Positions 17,361 to 25,494 are shown, counted from the first letter of the stretch. The stretch: 41,303 bases of DNA from Bacteroidaceae bacterium (GCA_017464815.1 JAFTYI010000034.1:1-41303); one strand, 5' to 3'. Program-made: numbers and translations. The notes: generated from the sequence alone by a model not told the origin.

Positions 17361-18125
17361 ATGAAACTGAATCTGAAAAACCCGCTCGTATTCTTCGATT
17401 TGGAGACGACGGGCGTGAACATAAACGCCGACCGCATCGTGGAAATCTGCTACCTGAAGGTCTATCCCAATGGCAACGAGGAATCGAAGACGATGCGCAT
17501 CAATCCCGAAATGCACATCCCTGAGCAATCGTCGGCCGTACACGGCATCTATGACGAGGACGTGGCCGACTGCCCCACCTTCAAGGAGGTGGCCAAGCAG
17601 ATTGCCCGCGACATCGAGGGATGCGACTTGGCGGGCTTCAACAGCAACCGCTTCGACGTGCCTCTGCTGGCCGAGGAATTCCTCCGCGCAGGAGTGGACA
17701 TCGACATGAGCCGACGGAAGTTCATCGACGTGCAGGTCATCTACCACAAGCTGGAGCAACGCACCCTGTCGGCTGCCTACAAGTTCTATTGCGACAAGAA
17801 TCTGGAGGATGCCCACACGGCCGAAGCCGACACACGCGCCACCTACGAAGTGCTGAAGGCGCAACTCGACCGCTATCCCGATGCGTTAGAAAACGACATG
17901 GCCTTCTTGGCCGACTACTCCAGTTTCACGCGCAACGTGGATTTTGCCGGACGCATGGTGTACAACGAAGAGAACATCCCCGTTTTCAACTTTGGCAAGT
18001 ACAAAGGCAAAGCCGTGGAGGAGGTGCTCCGCAAAGACCCCGGCTACTACAGTTGGATGCTTCAAGGCGACTTCACACTGAACACCAAGCAGATGTTGAC
18101 GCGAATAAAGTTAGGAATGAAATAA
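17361..18125 (+). CDS. DnaQ-like 3'-5' exonuclease
   Basis: A 254-residue protein. Residues about 8-170 form a DEDDh exonuclease: Exo I FFDLETTGVNINADRIVEI, Exo II LAGFNSNRFDVPLLAEEF, and Exo III AHTAEADTRATYEVL with the catalytic His and Asp. The last about 60 residues (VPVFNFGKYKG-type, FNFGKYKGKAVEEVLRKDPGYYSWM) form a small domain seen attached to such exonucleases in Bacteroidetes. It could proofread for a DNA polymerase or trim DNA or RNA ends; its place beside dnaN favours DNA but does not prove it. It is probably not the main polymerase epsilon subunit, which cannot be judged from this window. Confidence 0.88.
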   Translation: MKLNLKNPLVFFDLETTGVNINADRIVEICYLKVYPNGNEESKTMRINPEMHIPEQSSAVHGIYDEDVADCPTFKEVAKQIARDIEGCDLAGFNSNRFDVPLLAEEFLRAGVDIDMSRRKFIDVQVIYHKLEQRTLSAAYKFYCDKNLEDAHTAEADTRATYEVLKAQLDRYPDALENDMAFLADYSSFTRNVDFAGRMVYNEENIPVFNFGKYKGKAVEEVLRKDPGYYSWMLQGDFTLNTKQMLTRIKLGMK

Positions 18126-18130
18126 AAACA

Positions 18131-18224
18131 AAACCCACCCCATCCCTCCCAGTGAGGGAGGGCTTTGAAAAATTGCCCTTGCAATCCAAACCTCCTCCCT
18201 CACTGGGAGGGATGGGGTGGGTTT
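18131..18224. repeat. 31-bp perfect inverted repeat, GGAGGG-rich
   Basis: The left arm 18131-18161 (AAACCCACCCCATCCCTCCC and 11 more bases) is the exact reverse complement of 18194-18224, with a 32-nt centre. It fills the gap between the exonuclease stop and coaBC. Each arm itself contains CTCCC...GGGAG, so smaller hairpins can also form. The base make-up resembles the modules around rlmB. Confidence 0.92.
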
Positions 18225-18243
18225 CTAAATTAAAATTGACTCC

Positions 18244-19458
18244 ATGTCATTAAAAGGAAAGAAATTCGTACTCGGAATCACAGGTAGCATTGCCGCCTAC
18301 AAGGCTTGTACACTGATACGTGGCCTCATCAAAGAGGGCGCCGAAGTGCAAGTGGTCATCACACCGGCGGGCAAGGAGTTCATCACTCCCATCACCCTGT
18401 CGGCATTGACGAGCAAACCGGTCATCAGCGACTTCTTCGCCCAACGCGACGGCACTTGGCACAGCCACGTGGCTCTCGGCCTTTGGGCGGATGCCATGAT
18501 TATTGCCCCCGCCACCGCCTCCACCATCGGAAAAATGGCACACGGCGTGGCCGACAACATGCTCATCACCACCTACTTGTCGATGAAAGCCCCCGTCTTC
18601 GTGGCACCGGCTATGGACCTCGACATGTATGCCCACCCCTCCACCCAACAGAATCTTGACACCCTCCGCTCCTATGGCAACCACATCATCGAGCCGGGCG
18701 AAGGTTTCCTTGCCAGCCACCTCGTAGGAAAAGGGCGCATGGAGGAGCCAGAAAACATCGTCATTGCCCTTCAGAAATTTTTCTCCGACGAGGAAAAAAG
18801 TTTTTCCCCGTTGGGCGGAAAAAAAGTGTTAATCACCGCCGGCCCCACATACGAAAAGATTGACCCCGTACGTTTCATAGGTAACTATTCGTCGGGCAAA
18901 ATGGGATACGCCTTAGCCGAGGAGTGTGCCCGCCGTGGTGCGGAAGTGACACTTGTAAGCGGCCCCGTGGACATGGAGTGCAACCATCCGGCCATCCGCC
19001 GCATCGACGTGGAGTCGGCTGAAGAGATGTACAATGCCGCCACCGAGCACTTCCCCACCTGCGATGCTGGCATCCTCTGCGCCGCCGTAGCCGACTTCAC
19101 TCCCGAGGTGAAAGCCGAGCAGAAAATCAAGCGCGAGGGAGACGACCTCGTCCTCCGCCTGAAGCCGACGAAAGACATTGCCGCCTCACTCGGCAAGACG
19201 AAGTGCGACGGACAACTGCTCGTGGGCTTTGCCCTCGAAACAACTGATGAACTGGCTCACGCACAGGGTAAGCTTGAGCGGAAAAACTTCGACTTCATCG
19301 TGCTGAACTCGCTCAACGATAAAGGGGCAGGTTTCCGCCACGACACAAACAAGATTGCCATCGTGACGAAGGACGAAGTGAAGGACTTTCCCCTGAAGCC
19401 GAAGAGCGAAGTGGCCACCGACATCATCGACGAACTGGAAAAGAAACTCAACAGATAA
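18244..19458 (+). CDS. coaBC: Bifunctional phosphopantothenoylcysteine decarboxylase / phosphopantothenate-cysteine ligase
   Basis: A 404-residue two-domain protein for steps 2 and 3 of coenzyme A synthesis. The N-terminal flavin decarboxylase (about 1-180) has GITGSIAAYKACTLIRGL, the active-site His region WHSHVALGLWADAMIIAPATA and PAMDLDMY, where many homologues have PAMN. The C-terminal ligase (about 195-404) has VLITAGPTYEKIDPVRFI, NYSSGKMGYALAEEC, the Lys motif AEQKIKRE and the NDKGAGFRHDTNKIAIV end. It is followed after 10 bp by the DUF4835 gene and then by recN, an order common in Bacteroidetes. Confidence 0.96.
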   Translation: MSLKGKKFVLGITGSIAAYKACTLIRGLIKEGAEVQVVITPAGKEFITPITLSALTSKPVISDFFAQRDGTWHSHVALGLWADAMIIAPATASTIGKMAHGVADNMLITTYLSMKAPVFVAPAMDLDMYAHPSTQQNLDTLRSYGNHIIEPGEGFLASHLVGKGRMEEPENIVIALQKFFSDEEKSFSPLGGKKVLITAGPTYEKIDPVRFIGNYSSGKMGYALAEECARRGAEVTLVSGPVDMECNHPAIRRIDVESAEEMYNAATEHFPTCDAGILCAAVADFTPEVKAEQKIKREGDDLVLRLKPTKDIAASLGKTKCDGQLLVGFALETTDELAHAQGKLERKNFDFIVLNSLNDKGAGFRHDTNKIAIVTKDEVKDFPLKPKSEVATDIIDELEKKLNR

Positions 19459-19468
19459 AGAATATCGA

Positions 19469-20392
19469 ATGAAAAGACTCATCCGACACCTCCGTACACT
19501 TGCCATCATCGCCGCATCGGCATTGATGATGCCCCTCCACCTCCACGCCCAAGAGCTGGAGGCAAAGGTGGTCATCAACAGCCAGAAGATTCAAGGCACT
19601 AGCAAGGAGGTGTTCAAAACCTTGGAGACGGCACTGACCGAATTTCTGAACAACCGCAAGTGGACAAACCAGCAATACGCCCAACAGGAGCGCATCGTCT
19701 GCTCGTTCAACATCACGGTGAACCAGTATAGCGACGACGGAAACTTCGTGTGCGACATCATGGTGCAGAGCAACCGCCCGGTATTCAACTCATCGTACAA
19801 CACCACGGTGTTCAACTTCAAGGACACGGAGTTCGCATTCAACTACAAGGAGTTTGACCAACTGGAGTTCAAGGAGGACATCATCGACAACAACCTCACT
19901 GCCGTCATGGCCTACTATGCCCTGCTCATCATCGGCTTGGACATGGACACCATGGCCCCGCAAGGAGGAAACGACGTGCTCCACCGCGTGACAAACATCG
20001 TGAACAATGCCGAGATGCTGAACGCCACGGGATGGAAAGCCTTTGATAGCGACCGCAACCGCCACGCCATCATCAACGACTACATGGACGGCGGAATGGC
20101 TCCCCTACGCCAACTGATGTACGACTACTATCGCAAGGGATTGGACGAGATGGCCACCAATGCCGAACGCGGACGCACCAACATCACCACCGCCCTTGCC
20201 AAGCTGAAGGAGGCAAAGGAGAACAAGCCACTCTCCGCACTGCCCGTCATCTGGACAGACATCAAGAAGGACGAGCTGGTAAACATCTACTCCAAAGGCA
20301 CACAGAAGGAGAAGGAAGAGATCTCCACCATGATGAGCGACATCAACCCCTCGCAATCAACCAGTTGGAACAAGATAAAGAATAGTAAATAG
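19469..20392 (+). CDS. DUF4835 family exported protein
   Basis: A 307-residue protein with a signal peptide (basic MKRLIRHLRTL, a hydrophobic AIIAASALMMPLHL core, cut likely after HAQ). The mature part starts ELEAKVVINSQKIQGTS, the usual start of the DUF4835 family, and is mainly mixed alpha/beta with no recognised catalytic motif. The family sits between coaBC and recN in many Bacteroidetes; its function is unknown. Export to the periplasm is predicted from the signal. It starts 10 bp after coaBC, so the two are almost certainly co-transcribed. Confidence 0.88.
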   Translation: MKRLIRHLRTLAIIAASALMMPLHLHAQELEAKVVINSQKIQGTSKEVFKTLETALTEFLNNRKWTNQQYAQQERIVCSFNITVNQYSDDGNFVCDIMVQSNRPVFNSSYNTTVFNFKDTEFAFNYKEFDQLEFKEDIIDNNLTAVMAYYALLIIGLDMDTMAPQGGNDVLHRVTNIVNNAEMLNATGWKAFDSDRNRHAIINDYMDGGMAPLRQLMYDYYRKGLDEMATNAERGRTNITTALAKLKEAKENKPLSALPVIWTDIKKDELVNIYSKGTQKEKEEISTMMSDINPSQSTSWNKIKNSK

Positions 20393-20466
20393 CTACTAGC
20401 TACGAGTGACTAGTGACAAGCTACGAGTGACCAATCATAATTCATAATTCACAATTCATAATTAAA
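20393..20466. repeat. Short tandem repeats between DUF4835 and recN
   Basis: CTACGAGTGAC occurs twice (within 20393-20435). It is followed by a 7-bp-period tract of AATTCAT/AATTCAC units (about 20437-20463). There is no gene and no terminator-like T-run. Confidence 0.6.
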
Positions 20467-20470
20467 GAAG

Positions 20471-22135
20471 TTGCTAACCTCCCTCCACATACAGAACTAC
20501 GCACTCATCGACCGACTTGACATTGATTTCGAGTCGGGCTTCTCCGTCATCACCGGCGAGACGGGTGCGGGAAAATCCATCATCCTCGGAGCCATCGGCC
20601 TCCTGCTCGGCCAACGCGCCGACTCGAAGAGCATCAAGGCAGGGGCGGCCAAGTGTGTCATCGAAGCACATTTCGACCTCTCGGCATATGGCATGAAAGG
20701 GTACTTCGAGGAGAACGACTTGGAGTACGACGATGACGAGTGCATCCTGCGCCGCGAACTGTCTGCTTCGGGCAAAAGCCGCTCGTTCATCAACGACGTG
20801 CCTGCCTCGCTCAGCCAGATGAAGGAGTTGGGCGAACAACTCATCGACGTGCACAGCCAGCACCAGAACCTCCTGCTCGGGAAAGAGGGTTTCCAACTGA
20901 GTGTGGTGGACATTTTGGCTAACGATGCCCGCGAACTGTCAGCCTATAAGGAGACGTACAACCAATGGAAATCGCTCACGGCAGAGCTGAACGCCCTCAT
21001 CGAGGAGGCCGAGAAGAGCCGCGCCGACGAGGATTACCTCACCTTCCAACTGGAGCAACTGGATGCACTGAACATCCAAGCGGGCGAACAAGAGGAGCTG
21101 GAGGCCGAAGCCGACCAGCTGAACCATGCCGAGGAGATAAAGAGCGGCCTCTATGCCGCCGGCCAGTGCCTGCGTCCCGACGATGGCGAGGGTGCCCTCA
21201 ATGCCTTGAAGGAGGTGCAGCGCCACCTGCGCGACATTGCCCGCGTCTTTCCCCTGGCCGACGAGTTGCAGGAGCGCATCGGGAGTTGCCACATCGAGCT
21301 GAAGGACATCTGCGACGAGGTGGAGTCGGCTCTCGACCAAGTAGAGTTCAACCCCGTCCGCATGGAGCAGGTGAACGACCGCTTGAACCAGCTCTACACC
21401 CTCGAACAGAAACACCATGTACAGACAGATGCCGAGCTGCAGACCTTGGCCGAAGAGCTCCGCACGCGCCTCGATGCCATTACCTCCTACGACGACCGCA
21501 TAGCCGACCTGAAGAAGCAACGGCAGGCCACCTACGACCAACTGATGAAGCAGGCCGAAGCACTGACCGCCCTGCGCAAAGAGGCGGCCAAGCGCATCGA
21601 GCAACAACTGACCGAGCACCTCATCCCGCTGGGGATGCCCAACGTGCAGTTCCGCATCGAGTTTACCCCCCGCCGCGAGCCGGATGCCACGGGTGTGGAC
21701 AGCCTCACCTTCCTCTTCTCGGCCAACAAGAACGGCCAGTTGCAGGACATTGCCCACGTGGCATCGGGTGGCGAGATTGCCCGCGTCATGCTCTCGCTGA
21801 AGGCACTGATAGCCGGCGCCGTGAAGCTGCCCACCATCATCTTCGACGAGATTGACACCGGTGTGTCGGGCAAGATAGCCGAACGCATGGCCCTCATCAT
21901 GCAAGAGATGGGGCAGGCCGACCGCCAGGTCATCAGCATCACCCACCTGCCACAGATTGCAGCCCGAGGCACCGCCCACTACCGCGTCTATAAGGAGGAC
22001 ACCGACACGGGCACCACCTCGCACCTCGTCCGCCTCAACGAAGAAGAGCGCGTCACCGAGATTGCCCACATGCTCAGTGGCGAGACGCTGACCGATGCGG
22101 CCATGGAGAATGCGAGGGAGTTACTAAAGAATTAG
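20471..22135 (+). CDS. recN: DNA repair protein RecN
   Basis: A 554-residue SMC-like ATPase for double-strand break repair. The N-terminal LHIQNYALIDRLDIDFESGF and Walker A ITGETGAGKSIILGAIGLLL lead into a coiled-coil region (about 150-370, rich in Glu, Gln and Leu) with a short central break. The C-terminal ABC signature is ASGGEIARVMLSLKAL, Walker B is TIIFDEIDTGVSG and the H-loop is ISITHLPQIAARG. The family start is clearly at the TTG at 20471, since there is no ATG near it, so this is a rare start codon. Right after its stop the outer repeat of the rlmB cassette begins. Confidence 0.96.
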   Translation: MLTSLHIQNYALIDRLDIDFESGFSVITGETGAGKSIILGAIGLLLGQRADSKSIKAGAAKCVIEAHFDLSAYGMKGYFEENDLEYDDDECILRRELSASGKSRSFINDVPASLSQMKELGEQLIDVHSQHQNLLLGKEGFQLSVVDILANDARELSAYKETYNQWKSLTAELNALIEEAEKSRADEDYLTFQLEQLDALNIQAGEQEELEAEADQLNHAEEIKSGLYAAGQCLRPDDGEGALNALKEVQRHLRDIARVFPLADELQERIGSCHIELKDICDEVESALDQVEFNPVRMEQVNDRLNQLYTLEQKHHVQTDAELQTLAEELRTRLDAITSYDDRIADLKKQRQATYDQLMKQAEALTALRKEAAKRIEQQLTEHLIPLGMPNVQFRIEFTPRREPDATGVDSLTFLFSANKNGQLQDIAHVASGGEIARVMLSLKALIAGAVKLPTIIFDEIDTGVSGKIAERMALIMQEMGQADRQVISITHLPQIAARGTAHYRVYKEDTDTGTTSHLVRLNEEERVTEIAHMLSGETLTDAAMENARELLKN

Positions 22136-22356
22136 CAGACCCACCCCCGGCCCCTCCCTCTATGGAGGGGGGAAGACCCTCCCCCGAACCCTCCACAAGG
22201 GAGGGGAGTAAATACCTATAAAGCCCCATAAAATCCATTAAACCCATTAAGCCCATTAAACCCATAAAGCCCATTAAACCTAAAATAAATAACCAATAAT
22301 AACCTGACAGACTATCCACTCCCCTCCGTAGAGGGAGGGGCTGAGGGAGGGTCTTT
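22135..22356. repeat. Left repeat block of the rlmB cassette
   Basis: The outer arm at 22135-22170 (GCAGACCCACCCCC then GGCCCCTCCCTCTATGGAGG) starts on the last base of the recN stop codon. An inner element follows at 22173-22356: a GGAGGGG-rich arm (22173-22209), a 9-bp-period array of CCCATTAAA-like units (about 22211-22285), an AT-rich stretch, and a right arm (22318-22356) that is roughly the reverse complement of the left. Confidence 0.85.
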
Positions 22357-22363
22357 GACTGAT

Positions 22364-23104
22364 ATGGATCAAAGCGAAATGATATTCGGCGTACGCGCCG
22401 TGATTGAGGCCATCGAGGCCGGAAAGGAGATTGACAAGATACTGGTGAAGCGCGATATCCAGAGCGAACTGTCGCGCGAACTGTTTGCCGCCCTGAAGGG
22501 GACACTCATCCCTGTTCAGCGCGTGCCCATCGAGCGGCTCAACCGCATCACGCGGAAGAACCACCAGGGGGTGATTGCTTACATGAGCAGCATCACCTAC
22601 CAGCGCACCGAGGACCTAGTGCCCACCCTCTTCGAGCAGGGAAAGAACCCCGTCTTCCTGATGCTTGACGGCGTGACGGACGTGCGCAACTTCGGCGCCA
22701 TTGCCCGCACCTGTGAGTGTGCCGGGGTGGATGCCATCATCATCCCCACCAACAACAGTGCCAAGGTGAATGCCGACGCCATCAAGACCTCGGCCGGAGC
22801 GCTCCACACCCTGCCCGTGTGCCGCGAGAAGAGCCTCACCACCACCATCAACTACCTGAAGCAGTGTGGCTTCCGCGTGGTGGCTGCCACCGAGAAGGGC
22901 GACTACAACTACACCGACGGCCAGTACACCGACCCCGTCTGCATCATCATGGGTGCCGAGGACAAGGGCGTGAGCTACGAACACCTGGCCCTCTGCGACG
23001 AGTGGATAAAGATTCCCATGACGGGGCGCATCGAGTCGCTCAACGTCAGCGTGGCCGCCGGCATCCTCATCTACGAGGTGTTCAGGCAGAGGGGGTGGGA
23101 ATAA
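22364..23104 (+). CDS. rlmB: 23S rRNA (guanosine-2'-O-)-methyltransferase RlmB
   Basis: A 246-residue SpoU-class (SPOUT) methyltransferase that uses S-adenosylmethionine to methylate G2251-type ribose in 23S rRNA. The N-terminal substrate-binding domain has MIFGVRAVIEAIEAGKEIDKIL and KNHQGVIAYMS. Motif 1 is LDGVTDVRNFGAIARTCE, motif 2 IIMGAEDKGVSYEHL with KIPMTGRIESLNVS, and motif 3 NVSVAAGILIYEVFRQ. The first ATG in frame after the repeat is 22364; a TTG three codons earlier lies inside the repeat. The gene is flanked on both sides by the same kind of composite repeat. Confidence 0.95.
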   Translation: MDQSEMIFGVRAVIEAIEAGKEIDKILVKRDIQSELSRELFAALKGTLIPVQRVPIERLNRITRKNHQGVIAYMSSITYQRTEDLVPTLFEQGKNPVFLMLDGVTDVRNFGAIARTCECAGVDAIIIPTNNSAKVNADAIKTSAGALHTLPVCREKSLTTTINYLKQCGFRVVAATEKGDYNYTDGQYTDPVCIIMGAEDKGVSYEHLALCDEWIKIPMTGRIESLNVSVAAGILIYEVFRQRGWE

Positions 23105-23119
23105 AGAGGAGATACCCAA

Positions 23120-23354
23120 CAGACCCTCCCCCAGCCCCTCCACAAGGGAGGGGAGTGGATACTGAAGCTATAAACTCTATAAACTCTATAAATCCTATAG
23201 TATCTATAATTCCTATAGTTCCTATAATATATATAATATAAGGTATATGATTGCAAAACATACTCAAAGACTATCTACTCCCCTCCATAGAGGGAGGGGT
23301 AAGGGGGAGGGTCTTTCTCCCCTCCATAGAGGGAGGGGTTGGGGGTGGGTCTGC
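23120..23354. repeat. Right repeat block of the rlmB cassette
   Basis: The inner element at 23120-23316 copies the layout of the left block: a GGAGGGG arm (23120-23156), a 9-bp-period array of CTATAAACT/CTATAATTC-like units (about 23168-23236), and a right arm (23277-23316). The outer arm 23319-23354 is the reverse complement of 22135-22170 at 34 of 36 positions by hand alignment. Its last 100 bp overlap the start of the next reading frame. Confidence 0.85.
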
Positions 23355-25079
23355 CAGAGGCGGGTCTGTTGTGTCCGCCATTTTTCCTCCCTCCTCCTCA
23401 CCCTGTTTGCTGCTACGATAGCCATTGCGCAGCCCGCTCCGAAGTGGGCCAAGAAGGCACGGGCGGCGGTCTTCTCCATTGTCACCTATGATGGCGAGGA
23501 CAAGATACTCTCCACCGGAAACGGATTCTTCATCGGCCCCACGGGCGAGGCCGTGGCCGACTACTCGCTCTTCCGCGGAGCCGAGCGGGCGGTGGTCATC
23601 ACCACCAGCGGCAAGCAGTTGCCGGTGACCCACATACTGGGGGCCAACGAGATGTATGACCTCGTGAAGTTCCGCATCGACGCGGGGCGGGAGAAGCTGA
23701 CCACCCTGCCCATCGACACGACGGGCGTGGAGGTGGGACAGACCGTGTGGATGCTGCCCTACTCGACCAGCAAACAGGTGGAGTGCCCCATCGGCAAGGT
23801 GGAAGAGCGCGTGCCTGCCGCCGGGCAATACCACTACTACACCCTGCGCCTGCCGATGACCGACAAGCTGGTGAGCTGCCCCGTGATGAACGAGGCCGGA
23901 CAGGTGGTGGCCCTCGTGCAGAAGCCCTACGGACAACAGGACAACATGACCTGCTACGCCGTGGATGCCCACTTTGCCGCCAGCCTCAGCATTGGTGCAC
24001 TCGCGGGCAACAATGCCGCCCTGCGGGCCATAGGCATCAAGAAGGCACTGCCACCCACTGAGCAGGAGGCGCTCGTTTACCTCTACATGAACAGCGGACG
24101 TGCCCCCGAGGAGTACCTCGAGCTGCTCACCGACTTCATCGCCGCCTACCCCCACAGCGCCGAGGGGCTACAGCGCCGCGCCACCCTCTACGTGCAGAGT
24201 TTCCGCGACAGCGCCCACCTGCAACTGGCCGAGGACGACATGGCACGCGCCCTGGAGCTGAACCCCAACAAGGCCGACGCCCACCACACCCTGTGCCGCA
24301 TGGTCTATGCCCACGCCACCCACCACCAGCCTCTGCCCTACAAGGACTGGACGCTGGAAAAGGCCCTGGCCCACATCGACGATGCCCTGGCGCTGGACAC
24401 CCTCCCCCTCTACCGCCAGACAAAGGGCGACCTCCACTTTGCCCTCGGCCAATATGCCCAGGCCTACGAGGCCTACACCCTGGTGAACCGCACGAACATG
24501 GCCACGGCCGCCACCTGGTATGCCGCCGCACAGGCCCTGCAACTCACCGCCGACACGGCCCGCACGGCCGAGGTGGTGGAGCTGATAACCCGCGCCATCG
24601 AGACTTATGCCCAGCCCTATCCGCGCGAAGCCGCCCCCTACATCTGGGAGCGGGCCAAGGCATTCGTGGCCGACGGCCGTCCGCGCGAGGCGGTGATGGA
24701 CTACAACCTCTACCAGTCGCTCGTGGGCACCACCCAGCTGAGCGCCCACTTCCACTACCAGCGCAGTCAGGCCGCCCTGGCCGCACGCATGAACCAGATT
24801 GCCGTGGATGACATTCGCCGCGCCGTGGAGCTGGCCCCCGACCACACCGACTACCTCATCGAGCAGGCCTCCATCTGTGCCCGCTTCAACCTGATGGACG
24901 AGGCCATCCTTGCCGCCCGCCGCGTGACCGAGCTCCTGCCCGACTACCCCGATGCTCACCGCATCCTCGGTGTCTGCCTGGGCCAGCAGGGCAAGAAGGC
25001 CGAGGCACGCGCCGCCCTCCAGCGTGCCAAAGAGTTGGGCGACCCGCAGGCCGATGGGCTGATTGAAAGGTACAAGTAA
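23247..25079 (+). CDS. Exported trypsin-fold/TPR protein, N-terminus made of repeat DNA
   Basis: The only start codon in frame is the ATG at 23247, giving 610 residues. Residues 8-36 are encoded by the rlmB-cassette repeat and contain PLHRGRG twice. A signal-peptide core follows (HFSSLLLTLFAATIAIAQ). Residues about 70-250 resemble an HtrA/trypsin-like fold (GNGFFIGPTGEAV, MYDLVKFRI, LPMTDKLVSCPVMNEAGQVVAL). The His position is ADYSLF and GNSGGP is replaced by LVSCPV, so it is probably catalytically dead. From about 270 to the end come TPR-like helix pairs (ALELNPNKADAHHTL, GDLHFALGQYAQAYEAY, AVELAPDHTDYLIEQA). It is likely a periplasmic scaffold. Loss of the original start by repeat insertion is an inference. 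Confidence 0.75.
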   Translation: MIAKHTQRLSTPLHRGRGKGEGLSPLHRGRGWGWVCQRRVCCVRHFSSLLLTLFAATIAIAQPAPKWAKKARAAVFSIVTYDGEDKILSTGNGFFIGPTGEAVADYSLFRGAERAVVITTSGKQLPVTHILGANEMYDLVKFRIDAGREKLTTLPIDTTGVEVGQTVWMLPYSTSKQVECPIGKVEERVPAAGQYHYYTLRLPMTDKLVSCPVMNEAGQVVALVQKPYGQQDNMTCYAVDAHFAASLSIGALAGNNAALRAIGIKKALPPTEQEALVYLYMNSGRAPEEYLELLTDFIAAYPHSAEGLQRRATLYVQSFRDSAHLQLAEDDMARALELNPNKADAHHTLCRMVYAHATHHQPLPYKDWTLEKALAHIDDALALDTLPLYRQTKGDLHFALGQYAQAYEAYTLVNRTNMATAATWYAAAQALQLTADTARTAEVVELITRAIETYAQPYPREAAPYIWERAKAFVADGRPREAVMDYNLYQSLVGTTQLSAHFHYQRSQAALAARMNQIAVDDIRRAVELAPDHTDYLIEQASICARFNLMDEAILAARRVTELLPDYPDAHRILGVCLGQQGKKAEARAALQRAKELGDPQADGLIERYK

Positions 25080-25086
25080 TTATTTT

Positions 25087-25128
25087 AGGCACGGATTACA
25101 CGGATTTATTCCTTTAGACAGAAGAACA
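25087..25128. repeat. REP-like half repeat plus TTTAGACAGAAGAACA direct repeat, left copy
   Basis: AGGCACGGATTACACGGATT at 25087-25106 is the left arm of the repeat at 14255 and 17272, without its partner arm. TTTAGACAGAAGAACA at 25113-25128 recurs at 25408-25423, flanking the small gene at 25245-25397. Confidence 0.75.
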
Positions 25129-25185
25129 GAAGAATAAATCTTATGTCTGAAAAAAACAGAGGAAAGGCACAAATCCAGCCGATTG

Positions 25186-25217
25186 TTTGTATAAATCACG
25201 GAATATTAGTAGTTTTG
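25186..25217 (+). promoter_or_regulatory. Promoter of the 50-residue small gene
   Basis: TTTG at 25186-25189, a 20-bp spacer and TAGTTTTG at 25210-25217 fully match the consensus. Transcription would begin near 25224, about 20 nt before the ATG at 25245, which decides that start over an ATG at 25143. Confidence 0.8.
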
Positions 25218-25244
25218 CGGAGTAAAATCAAATCCCTACAGATT

Positions 25245-25397
25245 ATGTTAACAGCACCAGTCTCATCCGAATCCAAGACCAAGGCCCAGCCGACGCATAC
25301 CATCAGCCTGAAAACACTGGAACGTAACAGCATCAGCATAGAGGAATCAGAACGCCGCATGGCAAAGCTCATCAACGACCATTTCCATTCTAAATAG
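25245..25397 (+). CDS. Small protein, 50 residues, unknown function
   Basis: It starts MLTAPVSSESKTKAQPTHTI and ends RRMAKLINDHFHSK. It is polar and basic, with a predicted helix over the last 25 residues (SIEESERRMAKLINDHFH) and no signal peptide or membrane segment. A perfect promoter directly upstream supports expression from this ATG. The frame is open further upstream (to 25143) but that part would precede the transcription start. It is flanked by TTTAGACAGAAGAACA direct repeats and followed by two stem-loops. I do not recognise a family. Confidence 0.6.
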   Translation: MLTAPVSSESKTKAQPTHTISLKTLERNSISIEESERRMAKLINDHFHSK

Positions 25398-25407
25398 ACA
25401 TATATTT

Positions 25408-25475
25408 TTTAGACAGAAGAACATAAGGACAAAAGAGAAAAGCAACTTTTGTTCTTTTGTTCTTTTGTCTGAAAA
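25408..25475. repeat. TTTAGACAGAAGAACA direct repeat, right copy, with inverted partner
   Basis: The 16-bp repeat at 25408-25423 starts a long A/G-rich stretch. Its loose reverse complement, TTTTGTTC-unit repeats ending TTTTGTCTGAAA, lies at about 25448-25475, so the whole can fold back on itself. Confidence 0.6.
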
Positions 25476-25494
25476 AGAAAAGACCATAACTACA

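Noticed and set aside
20939-22069. A 376-codon frame on the minus strand
   Set aside because: Shadow of recN, which has all ABC motifs on the plus strand.
25143-25397. A longer 84-codon version of the small gene
   Set aside because: The first 34 codons would lie upstream of, or within, the perfect promoter at 25186-25217; the ATG at 25245 fits much better.
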